64,000 bases of DNA. It comes from Candidatus Limnocylindrales bacterium (GTDB taxonomy: Bacteria > Desulfobacterota > Binatia > UBA1149 > CAITLU01). Position 1 is the first letter of the stretch. Every line of letters starts with the position of its first letter. This document shows, piece by piece, positions 8,794 through 20,520 of the stretch. Position numbers and translations under genes: made by a program. The notes below the pieces were generated by a model that was not told where the DNA came from, made no database searches, and was given only the letters and a program-made list of their open reading frames with translations. The stretch is from positions 1-64,000 of the forward strand of contig DATNBU010000028.1 of assembly GCA_035571835.1 (NCBI GenBank), read 5' to 3'.

Positions 8794-10227
8794 CTACAGG
8801 TCGACGAACTCCACGCGATGGTTCGCGCTCGGATCCTGAGGCCACGGGCCTGCAACCAGAATAGCCAGACGCCCTTCGAGACCGTGTACTTTCGTCCACG
8901 ACCGCACGTACTCGCTCCACGCGCCCGGGTCGGACGGCTCGCACACCGGGAACACACCGTACGAGAACTGGAGCTTCTGGCACGCGACGTGGTTCGGGCT
9001 CACCGCGATCGTCCACACCGGCAGACGGTGGCGCGACATGCGGCGCGCACTGGCGCCGCTCAGCGTAGGCACGAAGACCGCGACCGGGTTCGCGTAGGCA
9101 AGAGTAGCTTCGACACTGGCTGCGACCAGGTGCTCGGCCGCAACACCGGCCGGCGAGCCTGCCGCCTTGTGCAGCTCCTCGGCATGGATGCGCGGTCGCG
9201 CCGGATCGACCGCGGCGGCGATTCTCGCAAGCATCGCGATGGCTTCTACCGGAAAGCTTCCCGTCGCGGATTCGGCCGACAGCATGACGGCGTCGGTGCC
9301 GTCGAGGATGGCGTTGGCCACGTCGGTGGCTTCCGCACGCGTCGGCAGGCGGTGGCTCGTCATCGATTCGAGCATCTGGGTTGCAGTGATCACGGGTTTC
9401 GCGCGCAGGCAGGCGCGCCGCGCGATGTCTTTCTGCACGAGTGCGATCTTTTCGATCGGAATCTCCACGCCGAGGTCGCCTCGCGCGATCATCACGCCGT
9501 CGGACGCGGTGAGGATTTCGTCGAGGTGGTCGAGGGCACGCGATCGCTCGATCTTGGCGATGAGAAACGGGTCGTAGCCGAGCTCCCGCGCGGCGGTGCG
9601 CACCATTTCCACGTCGGCCGCGTTCTCGACGAACGACTGGCTGACCGCATCGACCCCGTGCTCGAGCGCAAACGCGAGGGCAGCACGATCGCGTTCGGTG
9701 AACGCGCTCATCCCGAGCGCGATGCCGGGCAGATTGAGGCCCTTGCGGCTGCTGAGCTCGCCGCCGGCCGTGACGATGCAGGCAACGTCGGAGCCGTGCA
9801 CGCGCTCGACTCGAAGCTGGACGTAGCCGTCATTGAGGAACAGCGAGTCTCCGGCTTTCACCACTTCGGGCAGCCGGTCGAAACTGACCGACACTCGCTC
9901 CTGATTCCCCACTGCATCCTGTGTCGTGAGCGTGAACACGTCTCCCGATTTCAGCTGGATCGAGTCGGTCGCGAAACTGCCGATGCGCATCTTCGGCCCG
10001 GAAAGGTCGGCCATGATCGCCAGGCGACAGCCGGTACGCGACGAAGCCTCGCGCAGGTTCGCGATCACGCGCCGGTGGCTGTCGAAGTCTCCGTGAGAGA
10101 AGTTGAGCCTCGCGACGTTCATGCCCGCGAGGAGCATTGCTTCCATGACCTCGACCGACTGCGATGCCGGGCCGATGGTCGCGACGATCCTCGTCTTGTG
10201 GGCGGGCAGATTCATCGGGTGATCCAT
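8794..10227 (-). CDS. pyk: Pyruvate kinase
   Basis: Pyruvate kinase catalyses phosphoenolpyruvate + ADP -> pyruvate + ATP, the last glycolytic step. I chose the ATG at 10227 (GAGGAA about 6 nt upstream). It gives 477 residues, the usual bacterial length, and puts KTRIVATIGPAS at the N-terminus. Visible family motifs are MNVARLNFSHG, the active-site segment IAKIERSRALDHLDEI with its catalytic Lys, GVMIARGDLGVEIP, and a C-terminal regulatory domain (about residue 345 on). The longer open frame upstream of 10227 has unlike composition and was excluded. The gene is not in an obvious operon. Its product feeds the pyruvate dehydrogenase complex encoded at 14.7-20.4 kb. Confidence 0.96.
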   Translation of the reverse strand: MDHPMNLPAHKTRIVATIGPASQSVEVMEAMLLAGMNVARLNFSHGDFDSHRRVIANLREASSRTGCRLAIMADLSGPKMRIGSFATDSIQLKSGDVFTLTTQDAVGNQERVSVSFDRLPEVVKAGDSLFLNDGYVQLRVERVHGSDVACIVTAGGELSSRKGLNLPGIALGMSAFTERDRAALAFALEHGVDAVSQSFVENAADVEMVRTAARELGYDPFLIAKIERSRALDHLDEILTASDGVMIARGDLGVEIPIEKIALVQKDIARRACLRAKPVITATQMLESMTSHRLPTRAEATDVANAILDGTDAVMLSAESATGSFPVEAIAMLARIAAAVDPARPRIHAEELHKAAGSPAGVAAEHLVAASVEATLAYANPVAVFVPTLSGASARRMSRHRLPVWTIAVSPNHVACQKLQFSYGVFPVCEPSDPGAWSEYVRSWTKVHGLEGRLAILVAGPWPQDPSANHRVEFVDL

Positions 10228-10346
10228 GGCTTCCTCATGCCTGCACCGCACCCTGCCGCAAAGGACCGGTGTTTCAAGCGGCTGCGCGCTCGGCCTGGCC
10301 TGGCGATTGCGCTCACCGTCGTCCAACTGGAAAACCCAGGTCGCAG

Positions 10347-11129
10347 ATGAACTACGACGACGCATTCGACGCGACGCTTCGAGCGCGACACGGCCTGTTA
10401 TCGCTCGAGGAGATTCGCGCGGCCGAGCGACGGCGTCAGGGCCGGCTGCTTCGCGACGATCCGGAGTGCTACGCGATGGTGGACGCTTTCAAGCTCCACC
10501 GCGCGCACACGGACGCTTTCCGGCTCGCAATCGATGACTGCGCTCCTTTCATGTCTCCGGGACAGACAGTCTGTGCCGTCGATCTCGGCGCCGGCGCGGG
10601 CAACGTCGCCGCAGCCCTTGTCGAAGCGTGGACACCCGAGCCACCCGTCAGGCTGACGTACATCGGCGTCGAGCCGCACAGCCTGATGCGGCGACTGGGC
10701 ATCGAGTTCGTGCGCACTCTCGCGCCGCCGTGGCTGGACTTTGCATTCGCGGAGACTTCCGCGGAGCTTTCCATTCCGCGCGCCGATCACTATCTCGTAA
10801 GCTTCAACTACGTTCTGCACCAGCCCGGAATCACCGAACGGGATCTGAAAGACTGGGCAGCGTTGGTCGCAACCGTCAACTCGATGGGCAGGACCTGTCT
10901 GCTCTGCGTCTCTCCATGTTCGATCTCGCCCGCGTTAAGCGAGCTGGATCGCCGAGAGGCGCTTCGTCGCGAGATGACGGCGTCCGGTCTCGTCTTCGAG
11001 CTTCACTCCACGAGCCGTCGCATGGACCGGCGGATGCCGCGCGACGGCGGCCGCGGGTGGGTCGTGCAGCCCGCACGCGGCGCCGAGTGGCACAACGTCC
11101 AGATCGAACGCTACGACTTCCCGACCTGA
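10347..11129 (+). CDS. Class I SAM-dependent methyltransferase-like protein
   Basis: This 260-residue protein starts at the ATG at 10347, the first start that excludes an unlike N-terminal extension. Residues about 70-87 form a methyltransferase motif I (AVDLGAGAGNVAAALVE), followed by an acidic motif II region (YIGVEP) and a motif IV-like segment (LVSFNYVLHQ). The SAM-binding Rossmann fold is therefore likely, but there is no substrate-specific signature. The first 45 residues are charged and helical. It diverges from pyruvate kinase, sharing a promoter region of about 120 bp, and converges on the LamG protein. No partner gene suggests a substrate. Confidence 0.75.
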   Translation: MNYDDAFDATLRARHGLLSLEEIRAAERRRQGRLLRDDPECYAMVDAFKLHRAHTDAFRLAIDDCAPFMSPGQTVCAVDLGAGAGNVAAALVEAWTPEPPVRLTYIGVEPHSLMRRLGIEFVRTLAPPWLDFAFAETSAELSIPRADHYLVSFNYVLHQPGITERDLKDWAALVATVNSMGRTCLLCVSPCSISPALSELDRREALRREMTASGLVFELHSTSRRMDRRMPRDGGRGWVVQPARGAEWHNVQIERYDFPT

Positions 11130-11169
11130 CGTGCTGCGATACAGCTGACGGCGGGTCCTCTCCTTCGCC

Positions 11170-12630
11170 CTATGGAGCTTCTTCGACCGAGATCACGTCC
11201 ATCTGGATGAACTGGCCGTTGTACGGATCCGGTGCCGGCGGCACTCCCGGAGGAATGATGGGCTGCGATGCATCGTCGCGGTTCTTGATTTCCGCCGAAT
11301 CGATCGCATGCGCTTCGAGCGTCAGCGTCGCGCCGCCTTTGATCGGAATCGTGTGCGTCACGTCGAGCAGCCAGCACCGCTCGATCCCCGTAGTGCCGGC
11401 ATTCAGATAGTACGTCGAGGGCGGATTGGAGATTTCCAGTTTGTAGACGTTGTACGGGTCGGCGGCCGGCGTGCCGCCGGCAAGGAAGAGCCCGTCCTTG
11501 TCGCCGCCCGTGTACGTCTTCTGCTCGACGACGCCGCGAAAGCGGAACTGGACGTCGTAGACGGTGTTCACGTCGCCGAGAAGCGTCGCGGAATCGACGA
11601 AATCGTTGCCGCAGCTGCACACGTTGGGACCGATGCTGTTCATGCATGGGATTTCCCACCGCAGGCCCGCCACATCTGCCGCGATGCACTGCTCGCACTG
11701 CAGATTCACGTTCTGTCCGACGGCCTTGCGCAGGACGAGGAGCGCATCGCTGGCAGTGATTCCAGGGGTTCCATTCACGTCGCAGACGCACTTCTGGCAA
11801 TTGCTCGTACCCACCGCGGTGCGCAAAGCGGTAAGAGCGTCGCCCGCGAGAAGACTGCCGTTGCCACTCGCATCGCCGCAGACGATGTTGTTCAGCGAGT
11901 CGGGGTGCGCGTAGAAGAACGCGACGTCTTTGTCGCTGAGCGCGTTGTCCCAGATGCGCACTTCGTCGATGAGTCCCGTAAACGTGTTGATCGGCGTCTC
12001 GCCGGTCAGCATGCCGCCGATGAAAAACGGAGCCGTCGTCGGTACGAGCGACTGGATCGTGCCGCTCGAGTCCGCCTGCGGCTTGCGTACGCCGTCCACG
12101 TAGAGACGAAGCTCGCCGCGGGCCGTATCGCGCACGGCAACGATCTGGTGCCACTGTCCGTCGTTGATTCCCTGATCTCCCGTATTGAACGGCGGCTGGT
12201 CCGACTGGAAAAAATGGAACGAGCCGACCGGCTCGGCAGGCGGGCCGTCTCCGGTATCGTTGAGTCCGAGCCAGTAGCCGCTGGTGATGAACTGGCGATG
12301 ACGACCCGACACGAGCATGGACGAGGTCGAAGTCGTCTTGACCCACGCCTGCATGCTGAAGCGTTCCTGACCGATGAACGCGAGGACGTCGCCGGCGTTG
12401 ACGAGCCCCGGCGACGGTGCGGAAAGATCGAGCGCGCCGCCCGAGATGCCGCCTGTCGTGGTGATCGAGGCATTGCCGCTCAGCGTGCCGTTGAAGCCGC
12501 TGACGGTCTCGAAGGCCGTGTTTCCGCCGGCACCGGTATCGAAGCTGTAGCGCGCGACGAGGTTCGCGTCGGCGCTCGAGGACGTGGCGAGGATGCAGGC
12601 GGCAGCAAGCGGCAGGATGGCGATGCGCAT
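11170..12630 (-). CDS. Secreted LamG-domain protein with dockerin-like module
   Basis: This 486-residue protein has a signal peptide (MRIAILPLAAACILATSSSA) and GGAGG upstream of the ATG. Residues about 23-245 are a LamG/concanavalin A-like domain (LVARYSFDTG, FSMQAWVKT, GQWHQIVAVRD, LYVDGV, GLIDEVRIWDNAL), a fold that usually binds glycans or other surface ligands. Residues about 250-312 are a complete paired dockerin-like module (CGDASGNG...AGDALTALRTAVG, then CDVNGTPGITASDALLVL). The last 170 residues are an unassigned, probably beta-rich domain. It is likely extracellular. It forms a single transcription unit facing away from the DUF1554 protein. Confidence 0.87.
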   Translation of the reverse strand: MRIAILPLAAACILATSSSADANLVARYSFDTGAGGNTAFETVSGFNGTLSGNASITTTGGISGGALDLSAPSPGLVNAGDVLAFIGQERFSMQAWVKTTSTSSMLVSGRHRQFITSGYWLGLNDTGDGPPAEPVGSFHFFQSDQPPFNTGDQGINDGQWHQIVAVRDTARGELRLYVDGVRKPQADSSGTIQSLVPTTAPFFIGGMLTGETPINTFTGLIDEVRIWDNALSDKDVAFFYAHPDSLNNIVCGDASGNGSLLAGDALTALRTAVGTSNCQKCVCDVNGTPGITASDALLVLRKAVGQNVNLQCEQCIAADVAGLRWEIPCMNSIGPNVCSCGNDFVDSATLLGDVNTVYDVQFRFRGVVEQKTYTGGDKDGLFLAGGTPAADPYNVYKLEISNPPSTYYLNAGTTGIERCWLLDVTHTIPIKGGATLTLEAHAIDSAEIKNRDDASQPIIPPGVPPAPDPYNGQFIQMDVISVEEAP

Positions 12631-12868
12631 CGGATGGGACCTCCGGTGCGGCCCTCTACTCCCGTCCGCGGACTTCTGTCAAAACCCGCGCGGCCTCATC
12701 TGCGTCGCCGGCGCGATTTTTCGTGCGCGTGCGACGGCGGCGTGGCTGCCGTCACGCCGGCCGCGCTCTATTCGCTGCCTTTCGCCTGGAACCTTCCATC
12801 CGCATTGCGGCGGACTCCGGCCGTGGTGAAAACGCTCCCGCAGCAGGCACCCCCTCCGATCTGGCTGT

Positions 12869-12912
12869 GCGCGGAGCGGGAGCAACATTTCACTCGGGAG
12901 ATGACTCCGCGC
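12869..12912 (-). terminator. Possible stem-loop terminator after the DUF1554 gene
   Basis: Inverted arms GCGCGGAG (12869-12876) and CTCCGCGC (12905-12912) abut the stop codon of the gene ending at 12913. The loop is long (28 nt) and there is no clear U-tract, so this is a weak call. The rest of 12631-12912 shows no gene. Confidence 0.35.
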
Positions 12913-14175
12913 TCAGTTCTCGAAACAGATCAGCCGATGGCTCTCCGTGCACGGGGACGTCGCAACTCCCGAGAGCGACCACTCGTTGCTCACGCTCGGG
13001 TTTCCGGTGCCGGCTTCTCCTGACGTGCTCGCCCAGTCACTGCAAGTGTCCGGTCGCTGGAGGCCGACGGCATTCGATGCGGTCCACGCGAGGTCGCTGC
13101 CGGTGCTGTTGCCGAACTCGTCATAGTTGATGGCGACCCATGCGCCGACGATCGACATGAAGAACTTGCTGGTAAACGCCACCTCGCCGTTCGTGTTGCG
13201 GTACTGCTGATCGACGATCCGACTGATCGCACTCCCACCGCTCGTCGACAGCCACGCGACCCAGGTTCCGCCGAGTCCGGCGTTGGTGGCCAGCACGTTG
13301 CACTTGGTGTCGGCTCCGGCCAGCCCGCCGAGGTTGCCGGTGTACGACTGCGACGTCACGAAGACGAGCTTGTCGCGGCACGCTCCGGCGGCGCAAGCGC
13401 CGCTCGTACAATCCCCGTCGTCGTCGCAGCCTGCTCCGTACAAGCAGGTGGCGCCGCAGCTTCCGCCGCAGTCCGTTCCGGTCTCGTCGCCATCCTGAGT
13501 TCCGTTCGCACACGGATCGAGCGTCGTCGAAGTGGTCGTCGTCGAAGTGGTCGTGGTCGTCGTGGCGTCGCACAGATCGGTACAGCGACCGGTACCCACA
13601 CCGCAGCACGAATCCACCACGCAGACCTGACCCGGCCCGCAGTCGGCGGGTGAGGTGCAAGCAGTCGCGACTCCGCAGAAAAAATTGTGAGCGCAGACGC
13701 CACACGTGTCCGTGGTCTGCAGCGTGTAGCAGTCCTGGACTTCATTGCAGAAATTGAACGGGCAGGTCAGCCCGGAACAGCTCGGCACGGTCGTGCTCGT
13801 CGTCGAAGTCGTGCTCGTACTGCTGGTACTCGTGCTGGTACTCGTGCTGGTAGTGGTACTGGACGTCGTCGTGGTACCGACCTCGCAGGTATTGTTCACG
13901 CAGGTCGCGCCGGGTCCGCAGACTCCGCATTGGATCGGCAGGCCGCAGCCGTTGTCGATCTCGCCGCACTGCGCGCCGAGCGCCGCGCAGTCCTGAGCGG
14001 CGCAGCACTTCCCGAACTTGTCCGCCGGGGACTGGCGAATGCAGCTTCCGCTGCGGCAGCTCTTGTGCACGTGGCACGAAGCCCCGTCCGGCTTGCCGCC
14101 GGCGCTTGCAACGCCAGCCGTCAGTACCGCCACAAAGCCTGCGAAGATGAATGCGACTACAGACTGTCTCTTCAT
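12913..14175 (-). CDS. Secreted Cys-rich protein with Thr/Ser linkers and C-terminal DUF1554 domain
   Basis: This 420-residue protein starts at the ATG at 14175 with AAGG upstream and has a signal peptide ending near ASA-GGK. Residues about 26-97 are a Cys-rich module (GGKPDGASCHVHKSCRSGSC ... GAQCG ... NGCGLPIQCG) shared closely with the protein at 25390-26274. Long Thr/Ser linkers separate it from a second Cys-rich block, DxDxD-like acidic Cys stretches and a C-terminal domain of about 150 residues (FVTSQSYTGNLGGLAGADTK ... SHRLICFEN) that matches DUF1554, known from Leptospira and other surface proteins. Its location is probably extracellular. The function of DUF1554 is not established. 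Confidence 0.87.
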   Translation of the reverse strand: MKRQSVVAFIFAGFVAVLTAGVASAGGKPDGASCHVHKSCRSGSCIRQSPADKFGKCCAAQDCAALGAQCGEIDNGCGLPIQCGVCGPGATCVNNTCEVGTTTTSSTTTSTSTSTSTSSTSTTSTTSTTVPSCSGLTCPFNFCNEVQDCYTLQTTDTCGVCAHNFFCGVATACTSPADCGPGQVCVVDSCCGVGTGRCTDLCDATTTTTTSTTTTSTTLDPCANGTQDGDETGTDCGGSCGATCLYGAGCDDDGDCTSGACAAGACRDKLVFVTSQSYTGNLGGLAGADTKCNVLATNAGLGGTWVAWLSTSGGSAISRIVDQQYRNTNGEVAFTSKFFMSIVGAWVAINYDEFGNSTGSDLAWTASNAVGLQRPDTCSDWASTSGEAGTGNPSVSNEWSLSGVATSPCTESHRLICFEN

Positions 14176-14715
14176 GATGCCTTTTTACGGGATCTCCGAG
14201 CTTCTGTCGATCGTGCGTCGAAATGACGTGCGCCACATCTACACGCGTTGTTGCGTCCGCAACTCACAGTTCGTGTTCTGACCACACAGTTTCTGTTCGT
14301 CGGCTCCTCAGCTCTGCGAAAGAATCGTTGATCAGGTCGCGCTGAGCCGGGATTCGTGGCCGATAAGAATCACTCGCCGTCAAAATAAGCTTATTTGAAT
14401 TCGGCCGGCCGCGATTCGCCATCAACGGGCGCTGCTGTGGCGTGTCCTGGCTTTACTGACTTCATTGCCCGTCGACCTCGTGCGATTCCAGGTAAAAGCC
14501 GGGAAGCCGTCGCATTCATTTCCGGCGCATCAGCCGATGCGTCAGGACGCGACACCGTCTGAAGACAGAGCTCGCCGCTGCCGGTCGCATCGCAGCGGAT
14601 CGTCACGCGCGCGATCTCCCCATGGGCGAACGCCGTGAACGGCGCCGATCGACCCAACACACATTTGGACGGCGGCCGACGACCGGCTCTCGGCAGTCGT
14701 CGCTGGATTTTCGCG
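14176..14715. other. Intergenic region of 540 bp
   Basis: It lies downstream of lpd and upstream of the DUF1554 gene, both on the minus strand. It contains a 14-bp perfect palindrome AAATAAGCTTATTT (14383-14396), conspicuously AT-rich for this genome, and inverted arms CGACGAC/GTCGTCG (14677-14702) just after lpd. A GTG-initiated 89-codon minus frame (14391-14660) has no recognisable features and I do not call it. Confidence 0.4.
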
Positions 14716-16164
14716 TTACCGGCCCAGGTAGAGGTCCGTGATGGTCCCCTCGCAGACTTCGGCCGCCATTCCGATGGTCTCGGACAGCGTCGGATGCGCG
14801 TGAATCGTCAGCGCGAGATCGGCTGCATCCGCGCCCATCTCGATGGCCAGCCCGATCTCGGCGACGAGCTCGCCGGCGTTCACGCCGACGACCGCGCCAC
14901 CAAGCACGCGACGTGTCGCGGGATCGACGAGGAGCTTGGTCAAGCCTTCGTCGCGCGCCAACGACAGCGCGCGGCCGCTGGCTGCCCATGGAAACGACGC
15001 CTTCTCGAAAGCAATACCGTGCTTCTCCGCATCCACTTCCGTCAGTCCTACCCATGCAACTTCCGGATCCGTGTACGCCACCGACGGCACGACGCGAGCA
15101 TCGAAGTGGCGCTTGCCGCCGGCGGCGACTTCCGCGGCAACCTTTCCTTCGTGCGAGGCCTTGTGAGCCAGCATCGGCGCGCCGGCGATGTCGCCGATCG
15201 CGAAGATGTGGCCTACGTTGGTGCGCATCTGTGAGTCCGTCGCGATGAAGCCGCGCTCGTCCACCACGACGCCGGCCTTTTCCGCATCGAGGAGCTTCCC
15301 GTTCGGCGAGCGTCCCACCGCAACCAGCACCTGGTCGAAGACCTGGGTCGAGCTGCCTTTCGCATCTTCGAGCGTGACGTCGAGCCCACCGCCGGTCGCG
15401 ACGACAGACGCGACTTTCGTGTCGAGCAGGATGCGCTCGTAGCGAGCGCCGATGCGCCTGGCGAGCGGTGCGACGAGGTCGGCGTCGCAACCCGGCAGCA
15501 GCTGTCCGGTCAGCTCGACGACGCTTACCGTAGCGCCCAGCGCTTCGTATACGCAGGCCATCTCGAGGCCGATGATTCCGCCGCCGATCACCAGCAGGCG
15601 CCCGGTCGTTTCGCGAAGCTCGAGCGCGCCCGTCGAGTCCATGATGCGCGGATCTTCCGGCATCATCGGCAGCCGCACCGGCGAGGAGCCGGTCGCAATG
15701 ATGCACTGGTCAAACGCGATGCGCTGCGTTCGGTCTTCGGCCACCACGTTGACCGTGTGTGGATCGGCGAACGTGGCGGCGCCTCGTACCACCCGGATCT
15801 TGCGACGGCGCGCGAGCATCGCAAGACCGCCTGTGAGCTTCGCGACCACGCCGTTCTTCCAGCCGCGCAGCTGCGCAAGGTCGATGCGCGGCGGATCGAA
15901 CACGATGCCGTGCGCGCGCATCTCGCGCGTTTCCTCGATGACCCTGGCCGCGTGAAGCAGAGCCTTCGACGGAATGCAGCCCACGTTCAGGCACACACCG
16001 CCGAGAGTTTCGCCGCGGTCGACGAGCGTAACCGACAGGCCGAGATCGGCGGCGCGAAACGCCGCCGAGTAGCCGCCGGGGCCTGCGCCGAGGACGAGAA
16101 TCTGCGTGCGGTTGTCGCCAGCGGGTGTCCCACCGGACTGCGCCGTCTTGTCCGCGACTGTCAC
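14716..16164 (-). CDS. lpdA: Dihydrolipoyl dehydrogenase (E3 of pyruvate dehydrogenase)
   Basis: This FAD flavoprotein (482 residues) reoxidises dihydrolipoamide on E2 with NAD+. It shows the N-terminal FAD Rossmann motif GAGPGGYSAA (about 26-35) and the redox-active disulfide GGVCLNVGCIPSKALLHAA. The NAD-binding motif is VIGGGIIGLEMA, the second FAD motif is IFAIGDIAG, and the C-terminal dimer region carries the catalytic His (HAHPTLSE). The start is a GTG at 16164 that overlaps the aceF stop codon (GTGA), implying translational coupling. It is the third gene of aceE-aceF-lpd. The operon position indicates dedication to pyruvate dehydrogenase, though E3 is often shared with other 2-oxoacid dehydrogenases. 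Confidence 0.97.
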   Translation of the reverse strand: MTVADKTAQSGGTPAGDNRTQILVLGAGPGGYSAAFRAADLGLSVTLVDRGETLGGVCLNVGCIPSKALLHAARVIEETREMRAHGIVFDPPRIDLAQLRGWKNGVVAKLTGGLAMLARRRKIRVVRGAATFADPHTVNVVAEDRTQRIAFDQCIIATGSSPVRLPMMPEDPRIMDSTGALELRETTGRLLVIGGGIIGLEMACVYEALGATVSVVELTGQLLPGCDADLVAPLARRIGARYERILLDTKVASVVATGGGLDVTLEDAKGSSTQVFDQVLVAVGRSPNGKLLDAEKAGVVVDERGFIATDSQMRTNVGHIFAIGDIAGAPMLAHKASHEGKVAAEVAAGGKRHFDARVVPSVAYTDPEVAWVGLTEVDAEKHGIAFEKASFPWAASGRALSLARDEGLTKLLVDPATRRVLGGAVVGVNAGELVAEIGLAIEMGADAADLALTIHAHPTLSETIGMAAEVCEGTITDLYLGR

Positions 16165-17702
16165 GGCGGCGCCATCAATCCGGCCACGTCCGCGAGGGCG
16201 TGCGCGAGGAAGCCGACGAAACGTGCGCCGTCGGCGCCGTCGACGACGCGGTGGTCGTACGACAGGGAGAGCGGCAGCATCAGGCGCGGCACGAACGAGC
16301 CGTCTTTCCAGACGGGCTTCTGGACGGCCCGCGAGATGCCGAGCACGGCGACTTCCGGAGCGTTGATGATCGGCGTGAATGCCGTGCCGCCAATGCCGCC
16401 CAGATTCGAGACCGTGAAGCAGCCTCCCTGCATCTCCGCGGCCGACAGCTTGCCGGTGCGCGCCTTGCCCGACAGCTCACCGAGCGCGCGTGCCAGCTCG
16501 AAGACGTCCATGCGATCGGCATCGCGAATCACCGGCACCACCAGACCGTCGGGCGTGTCGGCCGCAAAACCCAGGTGACAGTACTTCTTGAGCACGAGAT
16601 TCTGCCCGTTCGAGTCGAGCGACGCACCGAGCTTGGGATACGCCTTCAGTGCGAGCACACATGCGCGAAGCACGAACGCGAGAGACGTCAGGCCAATGCC
16701 TTCGCTGGCCGCGCGAAGCTTGAGCCATCGGCGAGCTTCCTCCAGCTCGGTGACGTCGGCGTCCTCGAACTGCGTCACGTGCGGCAGGTTCACCCAGCTC
16801 GCATGCAGCCGCGGTCCCGAGATGCGCTGGATTCGCGTCAGCGGAACGATCTCGACAGGGCCGAATTTCGTGAAATCCACGGCCGCTACGCGCGGCAAAC
16901 CCGCGCCGCCCGGCGCGGCGGAAGCCGCATCGCCGCCACCGGTCAGCGCGGTCTTGACGAAGGCCTTCACGTCGTCGCTGGTCACGCGGCCCTTGCGGCC
17001 GCTGCCTCGCACACGTCCGAGATCGACTCCGAGCTCACGTGCGAACGCACGAACGGATGGGCTGGCGTGTGCTTTGGCGAATGCCGCTTCGTCGGTCGAA
17101 GAGGACGCAGGCGGCGGCGGCGCCGTCGTCGTTGCCGTCGACGCCGCGACGGTCGCAGATCCAGATGTGCGTTGCGCGCCGCCAGGCTTCGCGGCCCGCG
17201 CTGGCTTTTGCGCTTCCGCAGCTCCGCGCCCTCCCTCGTCCGCTTTCGGCATCTCTGCCGTTTCGACCGGTTCGGCCTTCGGCTTTTTGCGATCTTCGTC
17301 AACTGTTGGAGCTTCGGCGGATTCGACCGGTTCGACTTCGTTCGTGTCGCCGCCTTCGTCAGGTTCCGCTGCTTCGGCGGATCTGACGGGCTCGGCTTCG
17401 CCGGCACCGCCTTTCGGCTTCGCCTCCGCGGCAGCCTCAGGCTTCGCGCCTTCCGACGACGTGCCCGCGTCCGCGAGCGTTGCGAGCAGCCCCCCGGAGT
17501 TCACCTTGTCGCCCTTCGCGACGTGGAGCTCGGCGATCACTCCGGCGGACGGGGACGGGACGTCCATCGTCGCCTTGTCGGTTTCGAGCGTGACCAGCGG
17601 CGTGTCGACCTCGACGCGATCACCGGCTTTCACCATCACGTCGATGACGAGGACATCGTGAAAGTCGCCAAGGTCCGGGAAATGGATTTCGTTGGCAGGC
17701 AT
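16161..17702 (-). CDS. aceF: Dihydrolipoyllysine acetyltransferase (E2 of pyruvate dehydrogenase)
   Basis: E2 transfers acetyl groups from E1 to CoA and forms the core of the complex. The start at 17702 (MPANEIHFPDLGDF) is 8 bp after aceE and gives 513 residues. There is one lipoyl domain (1-76) with the lipoylated Lys in LETDKATMDVP. A long Ala/Glu/Pro/Lys linker follows (about 80-205), then a peripheral-subunit-binding domain (SPSVRAFARELGVDLGRVRG). The C-terminal catalytic domain has the expected DHRVVDG active-site motif near the end. A single lipoyl domain is fewer than the three of E. coli AceF. The open frame continuing upstream through aceE in this phase is an overprint, not an extension. 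Confidence 0.96.
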   Translation of the reverse strand: MPANEIHFPDLGDFHDVLVIDVMVKAGDRVEVDTPLVTLETDKATMDVPSPSAGVIAELHVAKGDKVNSGGLLATLADAGTSSEGAKPEAAAEAKPKGGAGEAEPVRSAEAAEPDEGGDTNEVEPVESAEAPTVDEDRKKPKAEPVETAEMPKADEGGRGAAEAQKPARAAKPGGAQRTSGSATVAASTATTTAPPPPASSSTDEAAFAKAHASPSVRAFARELGVDLGRVRGSGRKGRVTSDDVKAFVKTALTGGGDAASAAPGGAGLPRVAAVDFTKFGPVEIVPLTRIQRISGPRLHASWVNLPHVTQFEDADVTELEEARRWLKLRAASEGIGLTSLAFVLRACVLALKAYPKLGASLDSNGQNLVLKKYCHLGFAADTPDGLVVPVIRDADRMDVFELARALGELSGKARTGKLSAAEMQGGCFTVSNLGGIGGTAFTPIINAPEVAVLGISRAVQKPVWKDGSFVPRLMLPLSLSYDHRVVDGADGARFVGFLAHALADVAGLMAPP

Positions 17703-17710
17703 TGCGTCGC

Positions 17711-20410
<2,700 letters not shown>

Positions 20411-20442
20411 TCGCGTCAGGTCGCTGCGAGCGTTTTCGTGCC

Positions 20443-20465
20443 TTGACGGCTGGAGGTGCCGTCAA
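20443..20465. promoter_or_regulatory. Inverted repeat in the divergent aceE promoter region
   Basis: Perfect 8-bp arms TTGACGGC and GCCGTCAA are separated by 7 bp, centred in the 110-bp spacer between aceE and the divergent gene at 20521. The geometry suits a dimeric repressor site. On the plus strand TTGACG could also act as a -35 element for the gene at 20521. The regulator is not identified. Confidence 0.45.
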
Positions 20466-20520
20466 GTGACATCTTTACTCAACCACCGTCCGGGCCATAT
20501 AACGGCCGGGCGGAGGGACC

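Noticed and set aside
14391..14660. 89-codon minus-strand frame
   Set aside because: GTG start without a ribosome-binding site, no signal or domain features, and random-looking composition.
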